Below, one piece after another: positions 1-9,062 of a stretch of 64,000 bases of DNA. This DNA is from JBEISR01 sp044371425 (GTDB lineage Bacteria; Planctomycetota; Planctomycetia; Pirellulales; Pirellulaceae): positions 62,001 through 126,000 of the forward strand of contig JBILTR010000015.1 in NCBI GenBank assembly GCA_044371425.1, written 5' to 3'. Each line of letters starts with the position of its first letter. Position 1 is the first letter of the stretch. The notes under the pieces are model-generated. The model made no database searches. It was given only the letters and a program-made list of their open reading frames with translations, and was not told the DNA's origin. The position numbers and the translations under genes were made by a program.

Positions 1-218
1 AGACGCGATGCTTGGGCGCTAGCCTACCAGTCGCCATGCACCGCACCTACCCAAACTGGCGAGGCCCACCGCTTCCTCGACCAAACAAAGAATCGAACTG
101 CCATAGGCTCCCCAACAAGGCCACGCAGTACCCGATGCCCGACCGCCCCAAATCTGAGCCACGCTTGCAGCGTCTCATAGAACCGCCATCCCAGAGGTGG
201 CCGGCAGCGATCTGTCGA

Positions 219-1619
219 TCAACCGCCAGAATCCCTCAGGCAATGCTGGTTGGCGATCGATATCCCGCTGACGATGGCTCCCACGATCCCCACAAAACCT
301 TGGTCGGTTCCACAGAGAAATAGGTTTTCCAGATGCGTCGTCCCGTCCAGACGCTTTCTTGGTGCTCCATAGACGGCACCATGATCATGCGACGTGAACC
401 GCCGTATCGTTTTGGGGGTGAATAGATCTGTGGCGATCACGTGCCTTCGGAAGTCGGGAACAAATCGTACCGCGGACGCGATCGAACGGTCGTACCAATC
501 CAGTTTGGCAACCTGATAATCGGTCGGCGACAAAGATTCCCAGCCAGCATGATCCGCCAGGGTGGTGATCCGAATAAAACCATCCTCCAGCTCCCCTCGC
601 TCGGTTCCGTAATCGTAGTTGTTCGGGGAGCAGATCACGCCGGTTCGAAGGTCGCACAACTGGCTTCTCGGCCGCTTCCAGTGGAATGTCTCCGAGTCGT
701 TGTAGAAGACGATCGTTCGGTCGCACCCCAAATCCTTGGGCTGACGATCCAGCACCGAGATCGACTCGATGAAAGACAGTTCCCCTGGTTCAGGCAGCGC
801 GGGACCAGACGTTCCACCGCAAAGCCGCATCGTCTCGACCACCCCCGCGCTGGATAGAACGCGCTTGGCTTCCAATTGCGTCCCATCCTCCAAGGTGACT
901 CCGATAACCCGCTGCCCATCCACCTCGATGCGGGAGACGCCACTGCGGAGTTTCAGTTGCCCTCCAAGCTCACGGAAGCGCCGGACGAGATGCTTTAAGA
1001 TCAGCCGAACTCCCTGAAACGGTCTGGCAAACCCCTCCAGGAAAATGCTTCGGAACATGATGCACAACTGCCCGAAGTCCATATCGTCTTCGCGGGCATT
1101 TCCGTACCACATCAAAGGGCAGAGAATCATCTCGATCAATAGCGGATCGGTCAAGTGGTCGGCGAGAAACGTGCGCGCGGACGATTCAAAATCTTTCTGG
1201 CTGAGGTCGTCGTAGTCAACTAGCGCCGCCACCATCCGATCATAGCGATCGATCTGGTCGGGAAAGGCGCGGGCTATCTCTTCCCGCAGGAGTTTCGCGT
1301 CATTCGAAAAGCGAAGGGTGACCCCTGGAAACGCGATCTGCGATCCGACCTGCGGGGCCAGATCGAAGTCCTCCCAGCGGAAACGAAGCTGACGCAGAAG
1401 TTTTGCCAGTGGCCCACGCTTGGTCCCGCGAGGCGTGAAGTTGGTCAGCGCATGCAGACCAACGTCGAAATTGCGCCGGTGCATCCGATAGAACGAATTG
1501 AGTCCACCGATGGTGGTGTGACGCTCCAGAATGCAGACCTGCTTCTGGTAGTTGGCCAGCCGAATACCGGCGGCCAATCCCGACATGCCGGCCCCGATGA
1601 TGATCGTATCGTACATCAC
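219..1619 (-). CDS. Phytoene-desaturase-like FAD-dependent oxidoreductase
   Basis: Predicted FAD/NAD(P) amine-oxidase-fold flavoprotein of 466 aa. The N-terminus has the Rossmann dinucleotide signature IIIGAGMSGLAAG (about residues 6-18), followed by the ILERHTTIGG segment typical of carotenoid desaturases and isomerases. The C-terminus has the FAD-closing motif LFLCGTDQGFVGIVGA (about residue 440). No signal peptide or clear membrane segment is seen. It is the last gene of a minus-strand run (response regulator, enolase-like, ketoacyl synthase, ACP, this gene) and lies 28 nt after the ACP gene, so its substrate may be an acyl chain carried on that ACP. The first codon is GTG with ATG directly after it; a GGAG sits about 7 nt before the GTG, so either may start. 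Family assignment is firm; the substrate is unknown. A carotenoid role is possible but no phytoene synthase is nearby. Confidence 0.85.
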   Translation of the reverse strand: MMYDTIIIGAGMSGLAAGIRLANYQKQVCILERHTTIGGLNSFYRMHRRNFDVGLHALTNFTPRGTKRGPLAKLLRQLRFRWEDFDLAPQVGSQIAFPGVTLRFSNDAKLLREEIARAFPDQIDRYDRMVAALVDYDDLSQKDFESSARTFLADHLTDPLLIEMILCPLMWYGNAREDDMDFGQLCIMFRSIFLEGFARPFQGVRLILKHLVRRFRELGGQLKLRSGVSRIEVDGQRVIGVTLEDGTQLEAKRVLSSAGVVETMRLCGGTSGPALPEPGELSFIESISVLDRQPKDLGCDRTIVFYNDSETFHWKRPRSQLCDLRTGVICSPNNYDYGTERGELEDGFIRITTLADHAGWESLSPTDYQVAKLDWYDRSIASAVRFVPDFRRHVIATDLFTPKTIRRFTSHDHGAVYGAPRKRLDGTTHLENLFLCGTDQGFVGIVGAIVSGISIANQHCLRDSGG

Positions 1620-1647
1620 TCCACCGCTCCGGACCGGTCTCCGACGC

Positions 1648-1911
1648 TCAGGTCGACTTCACCAAGTCCCGCATCTTCGGTTCCAGGTACTCCACCGTGC
1701 TGGCCATGCTGGCAAGCCGAGGATACTCCTCTTCAGGAATCTGGACTCGATGCCGCTTGCGTAGCTCCATGACGATGTCCAGGAAATCCATGCTGTCCAG
1801 CTCCATCTGCTCCCGGAAGGACTTCGAGTCTTCCAGATTGGAGAGATCCTCGTCAGGGGCGATTTCACTCAGGATATCGAGAATTTCGTCGCGAATTTCA
1901 GCAGGCGTCAT
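1648..1911 (-). CDS. Acyl carrier protein
   Basis: Small acidic four-helix acyl carrier protein of 87 aa. The phosphopantetheine attachment serine is Ser40 in ELDSMDFLD, a DSM variant of the usual DSL motif. Length and acidity are normal for the family. It sits 17 nt after the ketoacyl synthase stop and 28 nt before the FAD oxidoreductase, so the three are almost surely co-transcribed. It is probably the dedicated carrier of this pathway and not the housekeeping AcpP, because the standard fabD/fabG/acpP neighbours are absent and the attachment motif is non-standard. The partner phosphopantetheinyl transferase is not in the window. Confidence 0.9.
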   Translation of the reverse strand: MTPAEIRDEILDILSEIAPDEDLSNLEDSKSFREQMELDSMDFLDIVMELRKRHRVQIPEEEYPRLASMASTVEYLEPKMRDLVKST

Positions 1912-1928
1912 GGGCTAACTCTTCACTC

Positions 1929-3203
1929 CTAATGCTCGGACGGATCAAACTTTCGGACGATGACGACCGAATTGATCCCTAGCATACCGAAAGAATTGTT
2001 CAGAATGTAGTCGACCCCCGATAACTTCTTGGGACTTCCCGCCACCAATCCGGGGAGTTCGCACTCGGGATCCAGCTGATCTAGGTTGATCGTGGGGTGG
2101 CAGTAGCCGTCTTGGAAAGATGGGAGGTTTCCGGCGAGTTCCAACGCACCGGCGGCCCCCATCGCATGGCCGATGAAGCTTTTGGTGTTGTTGAAATGGG
2201 TGCGTCGTGAACCGGCAAAGACTTCACGAAGAGCGGCGCATTCCTGGGCATCACCGCTGGTCGTCCCGGTGGCATGGGTGCTGACAATATCGATCTGCTC
2301 CGGCTCCAAACCAGCGCGCCCCAAAGCCAACCGGACGCATTCCGCCTGGCGCTGTGGGTTGGGAAGTACGAAGTCGGTGGCGTCGGTATTCATCGCATAG
2401 CCAACTAGCTCGGCGATAATCTTAGCCCCACGAGCTCGGGCATCAGCAAGCCGCTCCATGACGAAAATACAAGCGCCTTCCGAAACCACGATGCCATTGC
2501 GATGCTGGTCGAACGGTCGCGACGCTTTGGTGGGGTCGTCATGGGAGGCCAAAGCCCCTTGCGATTTGAAGCTAGCGAAGATGCCAAACGTGTGAATGCT
2601 CTCCGAAACGCCACCCGAGAGGGCCAGGTCGCATTCATGGAGCCGCAACATCTGAGCCCCCTGGATCAAGCCGGCGTTCCCGGCAGCGCAGGCGGCGCCA
2701 ATCGTGTAGTGGGGGCCTGTGACTCCAAGATTCAGCGCCACCTCCCCGGCGGGATTGTTGGCAACGGTTCTTGGGTTGTGATGGTGCGACCAAAACTGGG
2801 TGTCGTAGTCGTATTGCTTGATGTTGTAGATCTCGTTTTCCGTCTCGACATTCCCGTGCTCGGTGACCCCCAGATAGATCCCCACGCGAGATCGATCCAC
2901 CTGAGCCCAATCGATGCCGCTTCGCGCAATCGCCTCGGCCGCCGCCCAGATCCCTACGGCACCAGCACGCGTACCGCGACGCGCATCTTTTTTCGTCTGG
3001 TATTTCGTCACTTCAAAATCGCACACCCCTGCCAGCGTCGCGCCTACATAGCGAATCTCATAAGGGCGCACCCCCGATCTTCCTTCCAGCAAACTGGCTC
3101 GGTACGTCTCCAGGTCGTTCCCGGTAGGCGCCGTCAGTCCGACAGAGGTGATGACGATCCGCTGATCGTCCGGCAAGTGTCTCGTGGCATCAGAAGGAGG
3201 CAT
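1929..3203 (-). CDS. Beta-ketoacyl-ACP synthase (FabF/KAS II-like)
   Basis: Thiolase-fold condensing enzyme of 424 aa, predicted to extend an acyl chain on an ACP by decarboxylative condensation with malonyl-ACP. The catalytic set is intact: Cys172 in IGAACAAGNAG, His310 in STHATGTTSGDAQE, Lys341 and His346 in NTKSFIGHAMGAAGA. The usual C-terminal GFGGHN loop is altered to NSFGMLGINS, and the nucleophile context ACAAGN differs from the ACATG/ACASS of fatty-acid FabF, so this is probably a specialised synthase. ATG start. It lies between an enolase-superfamily gene and a dedicated ACP. No acyltransferase, ketoreductase or dehydratase is adjacent within the window; those steps may lie past the left edge or be borrowed from fatty acid synthesis. 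Confidence 0.88.
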   Translation of the reverse strand: MPPSDATRHLPDDQRIVITSVGLTAPTGNDLETYRASLLEGRSGVRPYEIRYVGATLAGVCDFEVTKYQTKKDARRGTRAGAVGIWAAAEAIARSGIDWAQVDRSRVGIYLGVTEHGNVETENEIYNIKQYDYDTQFWSHHHNPRTVANNPAGEVALNLGVTGPHYTIGAACAAGNAGLIQGAQMLRLHECDLALSGGVSESIHTFGIFASFKSQGALASHDDPTKASRPFDQHRNGIVVSEGACIFVMERLADARARGAKIIAELVGYAMNTDATDFVLPNPQRQAECVRLALGRAGLEPEQIDIVSTHATGTTSGDAQECAALREVFAGSRRTHFNNTKSFIGHAMGAAGALELAGNLPSFQDGYCHPTINLDQLDPECELPGLVAGSPKKLSGVDYILNNSFGMLGINSVVIVRKFDPSEH

Positions 3204-3280
3204 ATCGGCAACAGCTCAGCTTTTTGCAACATTCGATCGAGGCAACCACAGAAGAACCAACCGCGATTCAACATCCCGAA

Positions 3281-4678
3281 TCACTTCCAGCCATGGCCCT
3301 TGGTCTCCTCCTGGAGCATTTCCGGTGGCCATTGGTAACCCAGACCGACACCTTCCAACAATTCGGTCGGAACGACGCCTCCTCGAATCCGGAACATGGG
3401 TCGATACTTCGCCTCCCAAAGCTGGTTGCCTGCTGGACAATACTGTCGACCATTCCCCTCCACGACAGCAACTTTGGGAAGATGAGCCGCCAGGGAGGCG
3501 GAATGGAGGAAGGAAGCACCGATGCAGGTCAGATCCTGGACGGCGACGAACATGCCATAATGCTGAGCGGCAGCGGCCATGAGCAGCGATTCGGTCTGTC
3601 CTTTGCATGCCTTCAAAGCGATCCCGCTATAACCCAATTTGCGCGCCAATTGAAGGCTTTCTAAATCGATCAGCGACTCATCGATCACGACGGGTTTCAG
3701 CCGTCCGACGCGATGCATCGTCATCCCCTTCTTCACGCTCAGATGACGGCTGGTAGGCTGCTCGATGTACTGCAACCTTGCGTGAATCGAGCGACTCAAG
3801 CGATCCACCCGCTCCAGAAAGTCAATCACGTAGTCTTCATCCGCACAGCACTCGTTGAAATCAAGCGAATACCGCCACTCGCGCGTCGAACTTTCCGCCG
3901 TGGCGATCCGATCCACTTCAACCACTCGACCAACATCCCAGTCGAGATCTGTCCCCGACAGCTTGATCTTCAGATGCGACAACCCCTCGCGGCGTATCCA
4001 CTCCTCCAGGGTCTCCGGGAGCCCATCCCCCACCGGCTTGGACAGTTCCCCCGAACTGAGCGGATCGAGGGCGCCCACTAAGTGGTAGAGCGACAGAGTC
4101 GGCTTGGGTTTGGAAAGCACCTTCCCTTCCCAGCTGACCCCCGCAAATTCATCCCCCAGCCATCGAGAGAGATCGCCATCCAGGAATTCCGGCTTGAAGA
4201 TGTCAAAGCTACTGACTCCATGCAACCGACCGAAGGCATCATGCACCGCTGCGTCGATCGGAGAGGCGGCAAGCAAAATCGCCAATTCCGGTATCGGCTC
4301 CGGCAGCTTCAGTTGCTCCTGCAGATCCTTCGCCATGCTTTTGGCTTCGCGCTGCAAGTGGAGGCCAAAATCGAGCGGATGGCCGGTGAGATCCCAGGAG
4401 GGAGCCGCTGCAATCAGTCGGTCCGACAGCGTCGCCACGACTCGGGTAACCAGTTCCGCTGGGACCAGCTTGCTGGGCCACGCCCAAGCGGTCCCCAGCG
4501 TCATCTCCCCGATGCCATAACTTCGCTTGCGTCCCCCCTTGGCGACGACCGCCAAGACGCAACGCTGTACCTGAACCTCCTGCACCACGCGCCCGCCGAA
4601 TTTGATCGGAACGCGATACGCGAACGACTCACGGCTACCAGAGGCTTCTGCAATTCGAATATCGGTTGTCTTGGTCAC
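3281..4678 (-). CDS. Enolase-superfamily enzyme (muconate-lactonizing / OSBS type)
   Basis: 465-aa member of the mandelate racemase/muconate lactonizing enzyme branch of the enolase superfamily, soluble and longer than the usual 370-400 aa. The expected catalytic set can be read in order: the KxK motif in HLKIKLSG, metal ligands Asp in SLDFNE, Glu in YIEQP and Asp in VIDES, and the opposing base Lys in ALKACKG. It should therefore abstract a proton alpha to a carboxylate. The likely start is GTG. It follows the response regulator by 28 nt and precedes the ketoacyl synthase by 77 nt. An o-succinylbenzoate synthase role is unlikely because the same window encodes the futalosine menaquinone route, which does not use that enzyme. 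A dipeptide epimerase or a new lactonase/dehydratase on a carrier-bound acid remains possible. Confidence 0.8.
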   Translation of the reverse strand: MTKTTDIRIAEASGSRESFAYRVPIKFGGRVVQEVQVQRCVLAVVAKGGRKRSYGIGEMTLGTAWAWPSKLVPAELVTRVVATLSDRLIAAAPSWDLTGHPLDFGLHLQREAKSMAKDLQEQLKLPEPIPELAILLAASPIDAAVHDAFGRLHGVSSFDIFKPEFLDGDLSRWLGDEFAGVSWEGKVLSKPKPTLSLYHLVGALDPLSSGELSKPVGDGLPETLEEWIRREGLSHLKIKLSGTDLDWDVGRVVEVDRIATAESSTREWRYSLDFNECCADEDYVIDFLERVDRLSRSIHARLQYIEQPTSRHLSVKKGMTMHRVGRLKPVVIDESLIDLESLQLARKLGYSGIALKACKGQTESLLMAAAAQHYGMFVAVQDLTCIGASFLHSASLAAHLPKVAVVEGNGRQYCPAGNQLWEAKYRPMFRIRGGVVPTELLEGVGLGYQWPPEMLQEETKGHGWK

Positions 4679-4706
4679 GCCTCACCCGGCCGCCATCCGT
4701 AAGCGG

Positions 4707-5345
4707 TCATTGCCCGTCGTCGATCCAGCCCCTGCGCAACGCGAGCAACACTGCCTGCGTCCGGTCGCTAACGCCCATCTTTTTCAGAATCTTCTGAACG
4801 TGTTCCTTCACTGTCTCGCTGCTGATCCCCAACTCCTCGGCGATCGCGCGATTGGTAGAACCCTTGGACATCCTCTGCAGTATACTCTCCTCTCGCGTTG
4901 TCAGGGGAGCCTCAGGATGCATCACCCTGCGACCAGCTCGCTTTCCCTCACGCACACGAACGATCCAATCAGAAGGCCATAGTTTCTGCCCGCTGTGGAT
5001 GCGGGTCAAGCCAAACTCTAACGCATCGATCGAATCGGTCTTTTTCACCCACCCAGCAGCTCCAGCCTCAATCGCCGGCTGTATCCATCCAACGGAATCA
5101 AAGACCGAGTAAATAAGAACCGGGACCGTCGGATTCGCACTGGTGAGATTCCGGAGAAACGCAAAGCCGTCTTCACGCGTGCGATGCAGCTCCGACAGCA
5201 CCACATCGATCGCCGACCGATGCGACTCCACCAACCCCGCGTCGCGGCCGTGGCCTGCCAACAGGAAGCGATCTCGGTTCAGAAGTCGCCCTAGGCCATG
5301 AAACACAAGTGGATCTTCGTCGATCACCAGAATTCGAATCGGCAT
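4707..5345 (-). CDS. NarL/LuxR-type response regulator with Glu at the phospho-Asp position
   Basis: 212 aa: N-terminal receiver (1-120) and C-terminal LuxR-type helix-turn-helix (about 145-205; LTTREESILQRM, TNRAIAEELGISSETVKEHV, KKMGV). The acidic pair (Glu10, Asp11), switch serine (Ser80 in VLIYS) and conserved lysine (Lys101) are present, but the phospho-acceptor position in IDVVLSEL is Glu52, not Asp. Glu here often mimics the phosphorylated state, so the protein may be active without a kinase or respond to another input. It is the first gene of the minus-strand run and ends 28 nt before the enolase-like gene, so it may control its own operon; this is inference. No kinase is adjacent. 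Confidence 0.88.
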   Translation of the reverse strand: MPIRILVIDEDPLVFHGLGRLLNRDRFLLAGHGRDAGLVESHRSAIDVVLSELHRTREDGFAFLRNLTSANPTVPVLIYSVFDSVGWIQPAIEAGAAGWVKKTDSIDALEFGLTRIHSGQKLWPSDWIVRVREGKRAGRRVMHPEAPLTTREESILQRMSKGSTNRAIAEELGISSETVKEHVQKILKKMGVSDRTQAVLLALRRGWIDDGQ

Positions 5346-5930
5346 GAATCATCCACCTTTTCAGCTCAGCACACACGAACCACGCATCCTATGACGTAGC
5401 ACGCGTCTTTTTCCGTAGGGTTAAGCGAATCCCGCAGGACCAACTTGGACTGTTCACTCCAAGCCACTCACCCCGCCCAAAAAGATCATCACCTTCTATG
5501 GTCCATGTCTTGTCCTCTCATGCTTCCCAACACATCCTCACGGCTTCACCATACAGATCCACTAAGTGCCTTGGATCTTTGCCATGCAAATCCACCGCAC
5601 GACGAATACCCAACCCCAGGAATCGCGTGACGCACCCCCCAAAACAAATAGGCATGATGGAGGATTGGCCGCCACCTTTCTTCGCGAAACCGTAGACTCG
5701 CCATTATAGGATGAAAAGATTGGTAAAACTACTGCCCATCGGGGAGGGAGAAAAGAAGAGCCTCAGGAAGTAGAGATAGGTTCAAAACCATCTCCCGGAG
5801 GGGAAGAGCCGCATTGCGGTCTGCGGCTACCAAGTGGGTCGCAATATCAGGGTCTGGCACCCACATTCCAAGAGTGCAAAGCGTCCCTTTGGGTCGGCAG
5901 CTTCGCCCTGCCCGGCGGCTTGAATTCGAC
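5346..5930. other. Gene-free stretch between two minus-strand genes
   Basis: About 585 bases with no reading frame that resembles a protein. The right part holds short imperfect inverted repeats: the AGCCGC/GCGGCT pair near 5807-5828 and the GTGGGT/ACCCAC pair near 5838-5868. The left end, just upstream of the response regulator, should contain the promoter of the regulator-to-FAD-enzyme operon, but no clear -35/-10 or sigma-54 element was recognised. Confidence 0.5.
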
Positions 5931-6947
5931 TCATTCCACCGGTAGCTCGTCGATGGATTGCGGCCGAACCGCCGTTCCCCGAAGGCTGCTGGCGACAGCG
6001 GCAAAGCAGAGTTGCAGGCTGTCTAGATTCTCCTCTGCCTCCAGGTCACTGGTTTCTCCAGAATCGATCGCTTCCAGGAAATGGCACATGCAGGCAAGGA
6101 AGGCATCAGGAAACCACCTTCCGGTGACTGCAATTGGCATCTCTCCATGCTCCCCGAAAACCGTAGCTCGCTGGCTCTGATAATCGACCCCCTCCAGCAC
6201 CAAGGTCGCGCGATCGCCGATGATCGTGGTTCGATCCTGAGAACCATGTCGCGTCCAGGCATGAAATCCCAGCGTTGCCAGCCCCCCCGAGAACTCGATC
6301 ACCGCATGCGCCAGCATCGGAGGGGCAATCGGCTGACCTGCGAGCGACCTGGCCCAAGCCGTCACGTTCGTCGCTGGGGAAGGGCCAAATAGACACCGTG
6401 CCATGTCGAACCAGTGGATCCCGAAATCAAAAAGAACTAGGTGAGGCATCGTTTCAAACAGCTTGCCACGGACCCAAGAATGATCCCAATGCACCGACAT
6501 TTCCACCAACTGCACGTTCCCCAAAACCCCTTGCTTCACCAGACTTCTGGCTAGGTGAAAGTGGGGTGCAAAACGGGCATTCTGGTTGACCGCCAGACGC
6601 AGCCCCAGTTTCCTTGCAAGCGAACAAAGCGCGCGCCCCCTCGCTAGGTTCTCCACGAATGGCTTTTGACTGAGCACATGTCGGCCACTACGTAGGACTT
6701 TCTCCACCAGGTCAGGACGCACATCGACATGCGTCGCAATATCGACTACCTCCATGTCGGGGTGCTTGAGAAACTCTTCCACATCGACGTAGGTAGCCGC
6801 GTTCGGGAAAAACTCTTTCCCTTTGGAAGTGACTGCCTCTTTATCTGGGTCACACAGAGCCACCACAGGAAGTCCACCTGAGCGATAGGCATCCAAGTGC
6901 TGCGCTGCGATCTGACCACACCCCAACACTCCAATCGCTCGAATCAC
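5931..6947 (-). CDS. Gfo/Idh/MocA-family NAD(P)-dependent oxidoreductase
   Basis: 338-aa predicted sugar or cyclitol dehydrogenase. The N-terminus is a Rossmann fold with GVLGCGQIAAQHLDAY and an acidic residue after beta-2 (ALCDPD). The family EKP motif appears as SQKPF in HVLSQKPFVENLARG, keeping the catalytic lysine. The C-terminal half has the expected alpha/beta dimerisation sheet (DFGIHWFDMARCLFG, VIEFSGGLATLGFH). I place the start at the GTG at 6947 because an AAAGGA lies 6 nt before it; an ATG 42 nt upstream would add a non-conserved tail. It stands alone, with no sugar transporter or isomerase next to it, so the substrate is unknown. Cytoplasmic. Confidence 0.85.
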   Translation of the reverse strand: MIRAIGVLGCGQIAAQHLDAYRSGGLPVVALCDPDKEAVTSKGKEFFPNAATYVDVEEFLKHPDMEVVDIATHVDVRPDLVEKVLRSGRHVLSQKPFVENLARGRALCSLARKLGLRLAVNQNARFAPHFHLARSLVKQGVLGNVQLVEMSVHWDHSWVRGKLFETMPHLVLFDFGIHWFDMARCLFGPSPATNVTAWARSLAGQPIAPPMLAHAVIEFSGGLATLGFHAWTRHGSQDRTTIIGDRATLVLEGVDYQSQRATVFGEHGEMPIAVTGRWFPDAFLACMCHFLEAIDSGETSDLEAEENLDSLQLCFAAVASSLRGTAVRPQSIDELPVE

Positions 6948-7093
6948 CGTGAGTCCTTTCGAATTCCCCGGCCCTGATGGGACAGCCAACTCCGCGTCGC
7001 TTCCTTAGCTCCCCCCACCCTTCTATGGATCCGATGTCCGCAGCGTATCTCCCAGGATCGCAGAAGAAGCACCCACGGACCCGCTCGGATCCA

Positions 7094-8557
7094 TCACGCT
7101 TCGATCGAAGGCTTGGAGGGATCGCCTGCGCTGCGCAAACGCAAGATCGAGTCGATCAACCAGAGGGATCCGATCACCCCGGAAACGACCCCAGCGAACT
7201 TCGAATTCCATGCAGAGAGATTCAGATTCCACATCCCCACGCCACCCAGAATCAGGACGCATCCAAAAAGCACCGCAATGCGATCCGCTCTACCAGCTGC
7301 GGTCGCTAGACCTCCACTTCCTGATGCTTGCTCTTCCTTCCTCTCCATCCCGACACCAACCTGCCCTTCCATCCGATCGGGCTTTGGATCGCTGCTCGAC
7401 CCGCAATCGCCGCTGCCAATCTCAACGCGACGAGCAGGCTGTTGAAACAATAGTTGTTCCAACAAGACATACTCCTCCTGACGTCCTTCAAAATGCCCCT
7501 GCAGCCACTCCCTCATCGACTCCTCGCGACGCGACTCCGCCCGCAACACCGCCGGCGTCTCTTCATCTCCCCCCTCGACCCGTTCCGGCTGCTCGATCTC
7601 CACCAAGCCATCTTGCGGCTCCCGAGCCACCTCCCAGTCGGTCGGGGTGTCCCCCAAGTCCCAAAGCTCCTCGCGCGATTCCCAAGTCGGGGCTTCCTCT
7701 GGATCCAAGGCGTCGGACAGCGAAGCGGCCCGCAGTTCGATCGGATCGGCGCAGAGGGAACTCCACAAACCCAATGCTGCATCCCTCGCCTCTGCTAACT
7801 CCCCGTCCACCTCACGAACGATCGGTTGCGGCGGACCTGAAAAATCCCGATCCCCCGCATCGCCTGCCCCCGTCGCGTCGGACAGGCAAAGATCACCTAG
7901 AGCCTGGCACTGGTTTCGGCAAAAGGCGAGTTGCGAGGAGAGAGACCGCAAGCGTTCCCTCGATAGCTCCAGATCACACCGCAGCTGAGCCTCCCCATAC
8001 CAACGCTCCACCATCGCCTGAATCGACTCCATCGACCGCGTGAGACTGCCAACCGCTTCCTTCCAAGAGTCCTGCGACCCTCTTCTTTCGGTTGGCGTAT
8101 CGGAGTGCGATGCAGCAAGGGTGTCCCGTGGAACTAGGTGTGTCCCACTGGTTTGGATGGTCTGTTGCGATGGAATCAGGCGAAATCGTTCGCCGCCTGT
8201 CTGCAAGTCGGTCTCGCAGTCGATCAACTTTTGCTTCTGGGCAACCTCCAACGAATCCACCGGCCCAACGCAACCGTTGTCGGCACGCGTATCGACGTCC
8301 CCAGCCTGCCAAGCCACTCCCATGCGATTGCGCCAGACTCGAAGCCGAAGCAGCACTGGCTTGGGGGGCACCTGCATCGCATCCAGGACGCGCAAGCGTC
8401 CCTGATCGTCCGGGATCACTTGCCAATCGCCAAGGGAAAGTAGCAGCCTCTCCGTCACCTGACCCTGCGCATCCATCCGCTCCAGCATCCCCCCCACTTC
8501 ATGCGTCGCATGAGGGTCTTGAGCAGGGCTTGGACCTGATGATTGAATGATCGACAT
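7094..8557 (-). CDS. Hypothetical protein with two C-terminal membrane segments
   Basis: 487 aa, not recognised. The N-terminal 400 residues are polar, rich in Glu, Arg and Ser, and probably partly coiled coil (LTRSMESIQAMVERW, LELSRERLRSLSSQLAFCRNQ). The last 70 residues contain two hydrophobic helices, IAVLFGCVLILGGVGMW and FAGVVSGVIGSLWLIDSIL, so a large cytoplasmic head is probably tethered by a C-terminal hairpin. ATG start with GGAAG about 9 nt upstream. No enzyme motif, no signal peptide and no informative neighbour. The coding frame is supported mainly by its length and by the membrane segments at a sensible place. Confidence 0.65.
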   Translation of the reverse strand: MSIIQSSGPSPAQDPHATHEVGGMLERMDAQGQVTERLLLSLGDWQVIPDDQGRLRVLDAMQVPPKPVLLRLRVWRNRMGVAWQAGDVDTRADNGCVGPVDSLEVAQKQKLIDCETDLQTGGERFRLIPSQQTIQTSGTHLVPRDTLAASHSDTPTERRGSQDSWKEAVGSLTRSMESIQAMVERWYGEAQLRCDLELSRERLRSLSSQLAFCRNQCQALGDLCLSDATGAGDAGDRDFSGPPQPIVREVDGELAEARDAALGLWSSLCADPIELRAASLSDALDPEEAPTWESREELWDLGDTPTDWEVAREPQDGLVEIEQPERVEGGDEETPAVLRAESRREESMREWLQGHFEGRQEEYVLLEQLLFQQPARRVEIGSGDCGSSSDPKPDRMEGQVGVGMERKEEQASGSGGLATAAGRADRIAVLFGCVLILGGVGMWNLNLSAWNSKFAGVVSGVIGSLWLIDSILRLRSAGDPSKPSIEA

Positions 8558-9062
8558 GGGGACGCACTTCCTTCGCGAGTGTTGGCAGCCGCCCGATGTT
8601 CTGCCTGTCGGCTTGTCCCTAGGAGCCGATGGTTCGGTCTCCGGTCGCGATCAATCGGGTGGGGGCCGTCGTTTTCATCGTCCTGCAGCGTCTTGGAGTC
8701 GAAATGCATCGGTTGGGATCTGTCACTGCATCCCTATACGATTCCGATCATTCTCCCAGTGGCTGTTGTGACAGTCCGGCGGAATGGATGGACCGTACCG
8801 ATCGATCTGTCTGCAACGCGTAGGTCGGTAGGCAAAAACGATTCAGCCGCTGCAATCGTCATCGCCCCTTCGATCTGATCGATCGTTGCGTCATTCGCTT
8901 GGCCACCAAAAAAACACCCTCTCCCAAGGCTCCCGTTGCAGTGGCTGCAGCAAGGAATCCGAAATCGCTGAAACGCTGATGGGACCGGAACTTGCGAAGG
9001 CGTCGATACAACCGTCCGTCGTCACCATTCCGCGGCCCAGAACTGGACAAGGAGGCCGGTTG
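8558..9062. other. Divergent intergenic region
   Basis: About 505 bases between the start of the minus-strand membrane protein and the HtrA start. Open frames exist but none shows protein-like composition or recognisable motifs. It should hold promoters for both divergent genes; no consensus element was recognised. The HtrA ribosome binding site AAGGAGG (about 9049-9055) is at its right end. Confidence 0.5.

Noticed and set aside
24..218. Possible next gene of the operon at the left edge (minus strand, about 64 codons)
   Set aside because: No start codon with ribosome binding site and no motif; too short to judge at the window edge.
3281..4678. o-Succinylbenzoate synthase
   Set aside because: Menaquinone is made by the futalosine route here (mqnE present), which does not use OSBS.
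5807..5830. Dispersed repeat sharing CGCAATGCGGCTC with 39491-39503
   Set aside because: Only 13 bp shared and one other copy in the window; could be chance.
5868..5885. Sigma-54 promoter starting TGGCAC
   Set aside because: TGGCACCCACATTCC has no TTGC at the -12 position.
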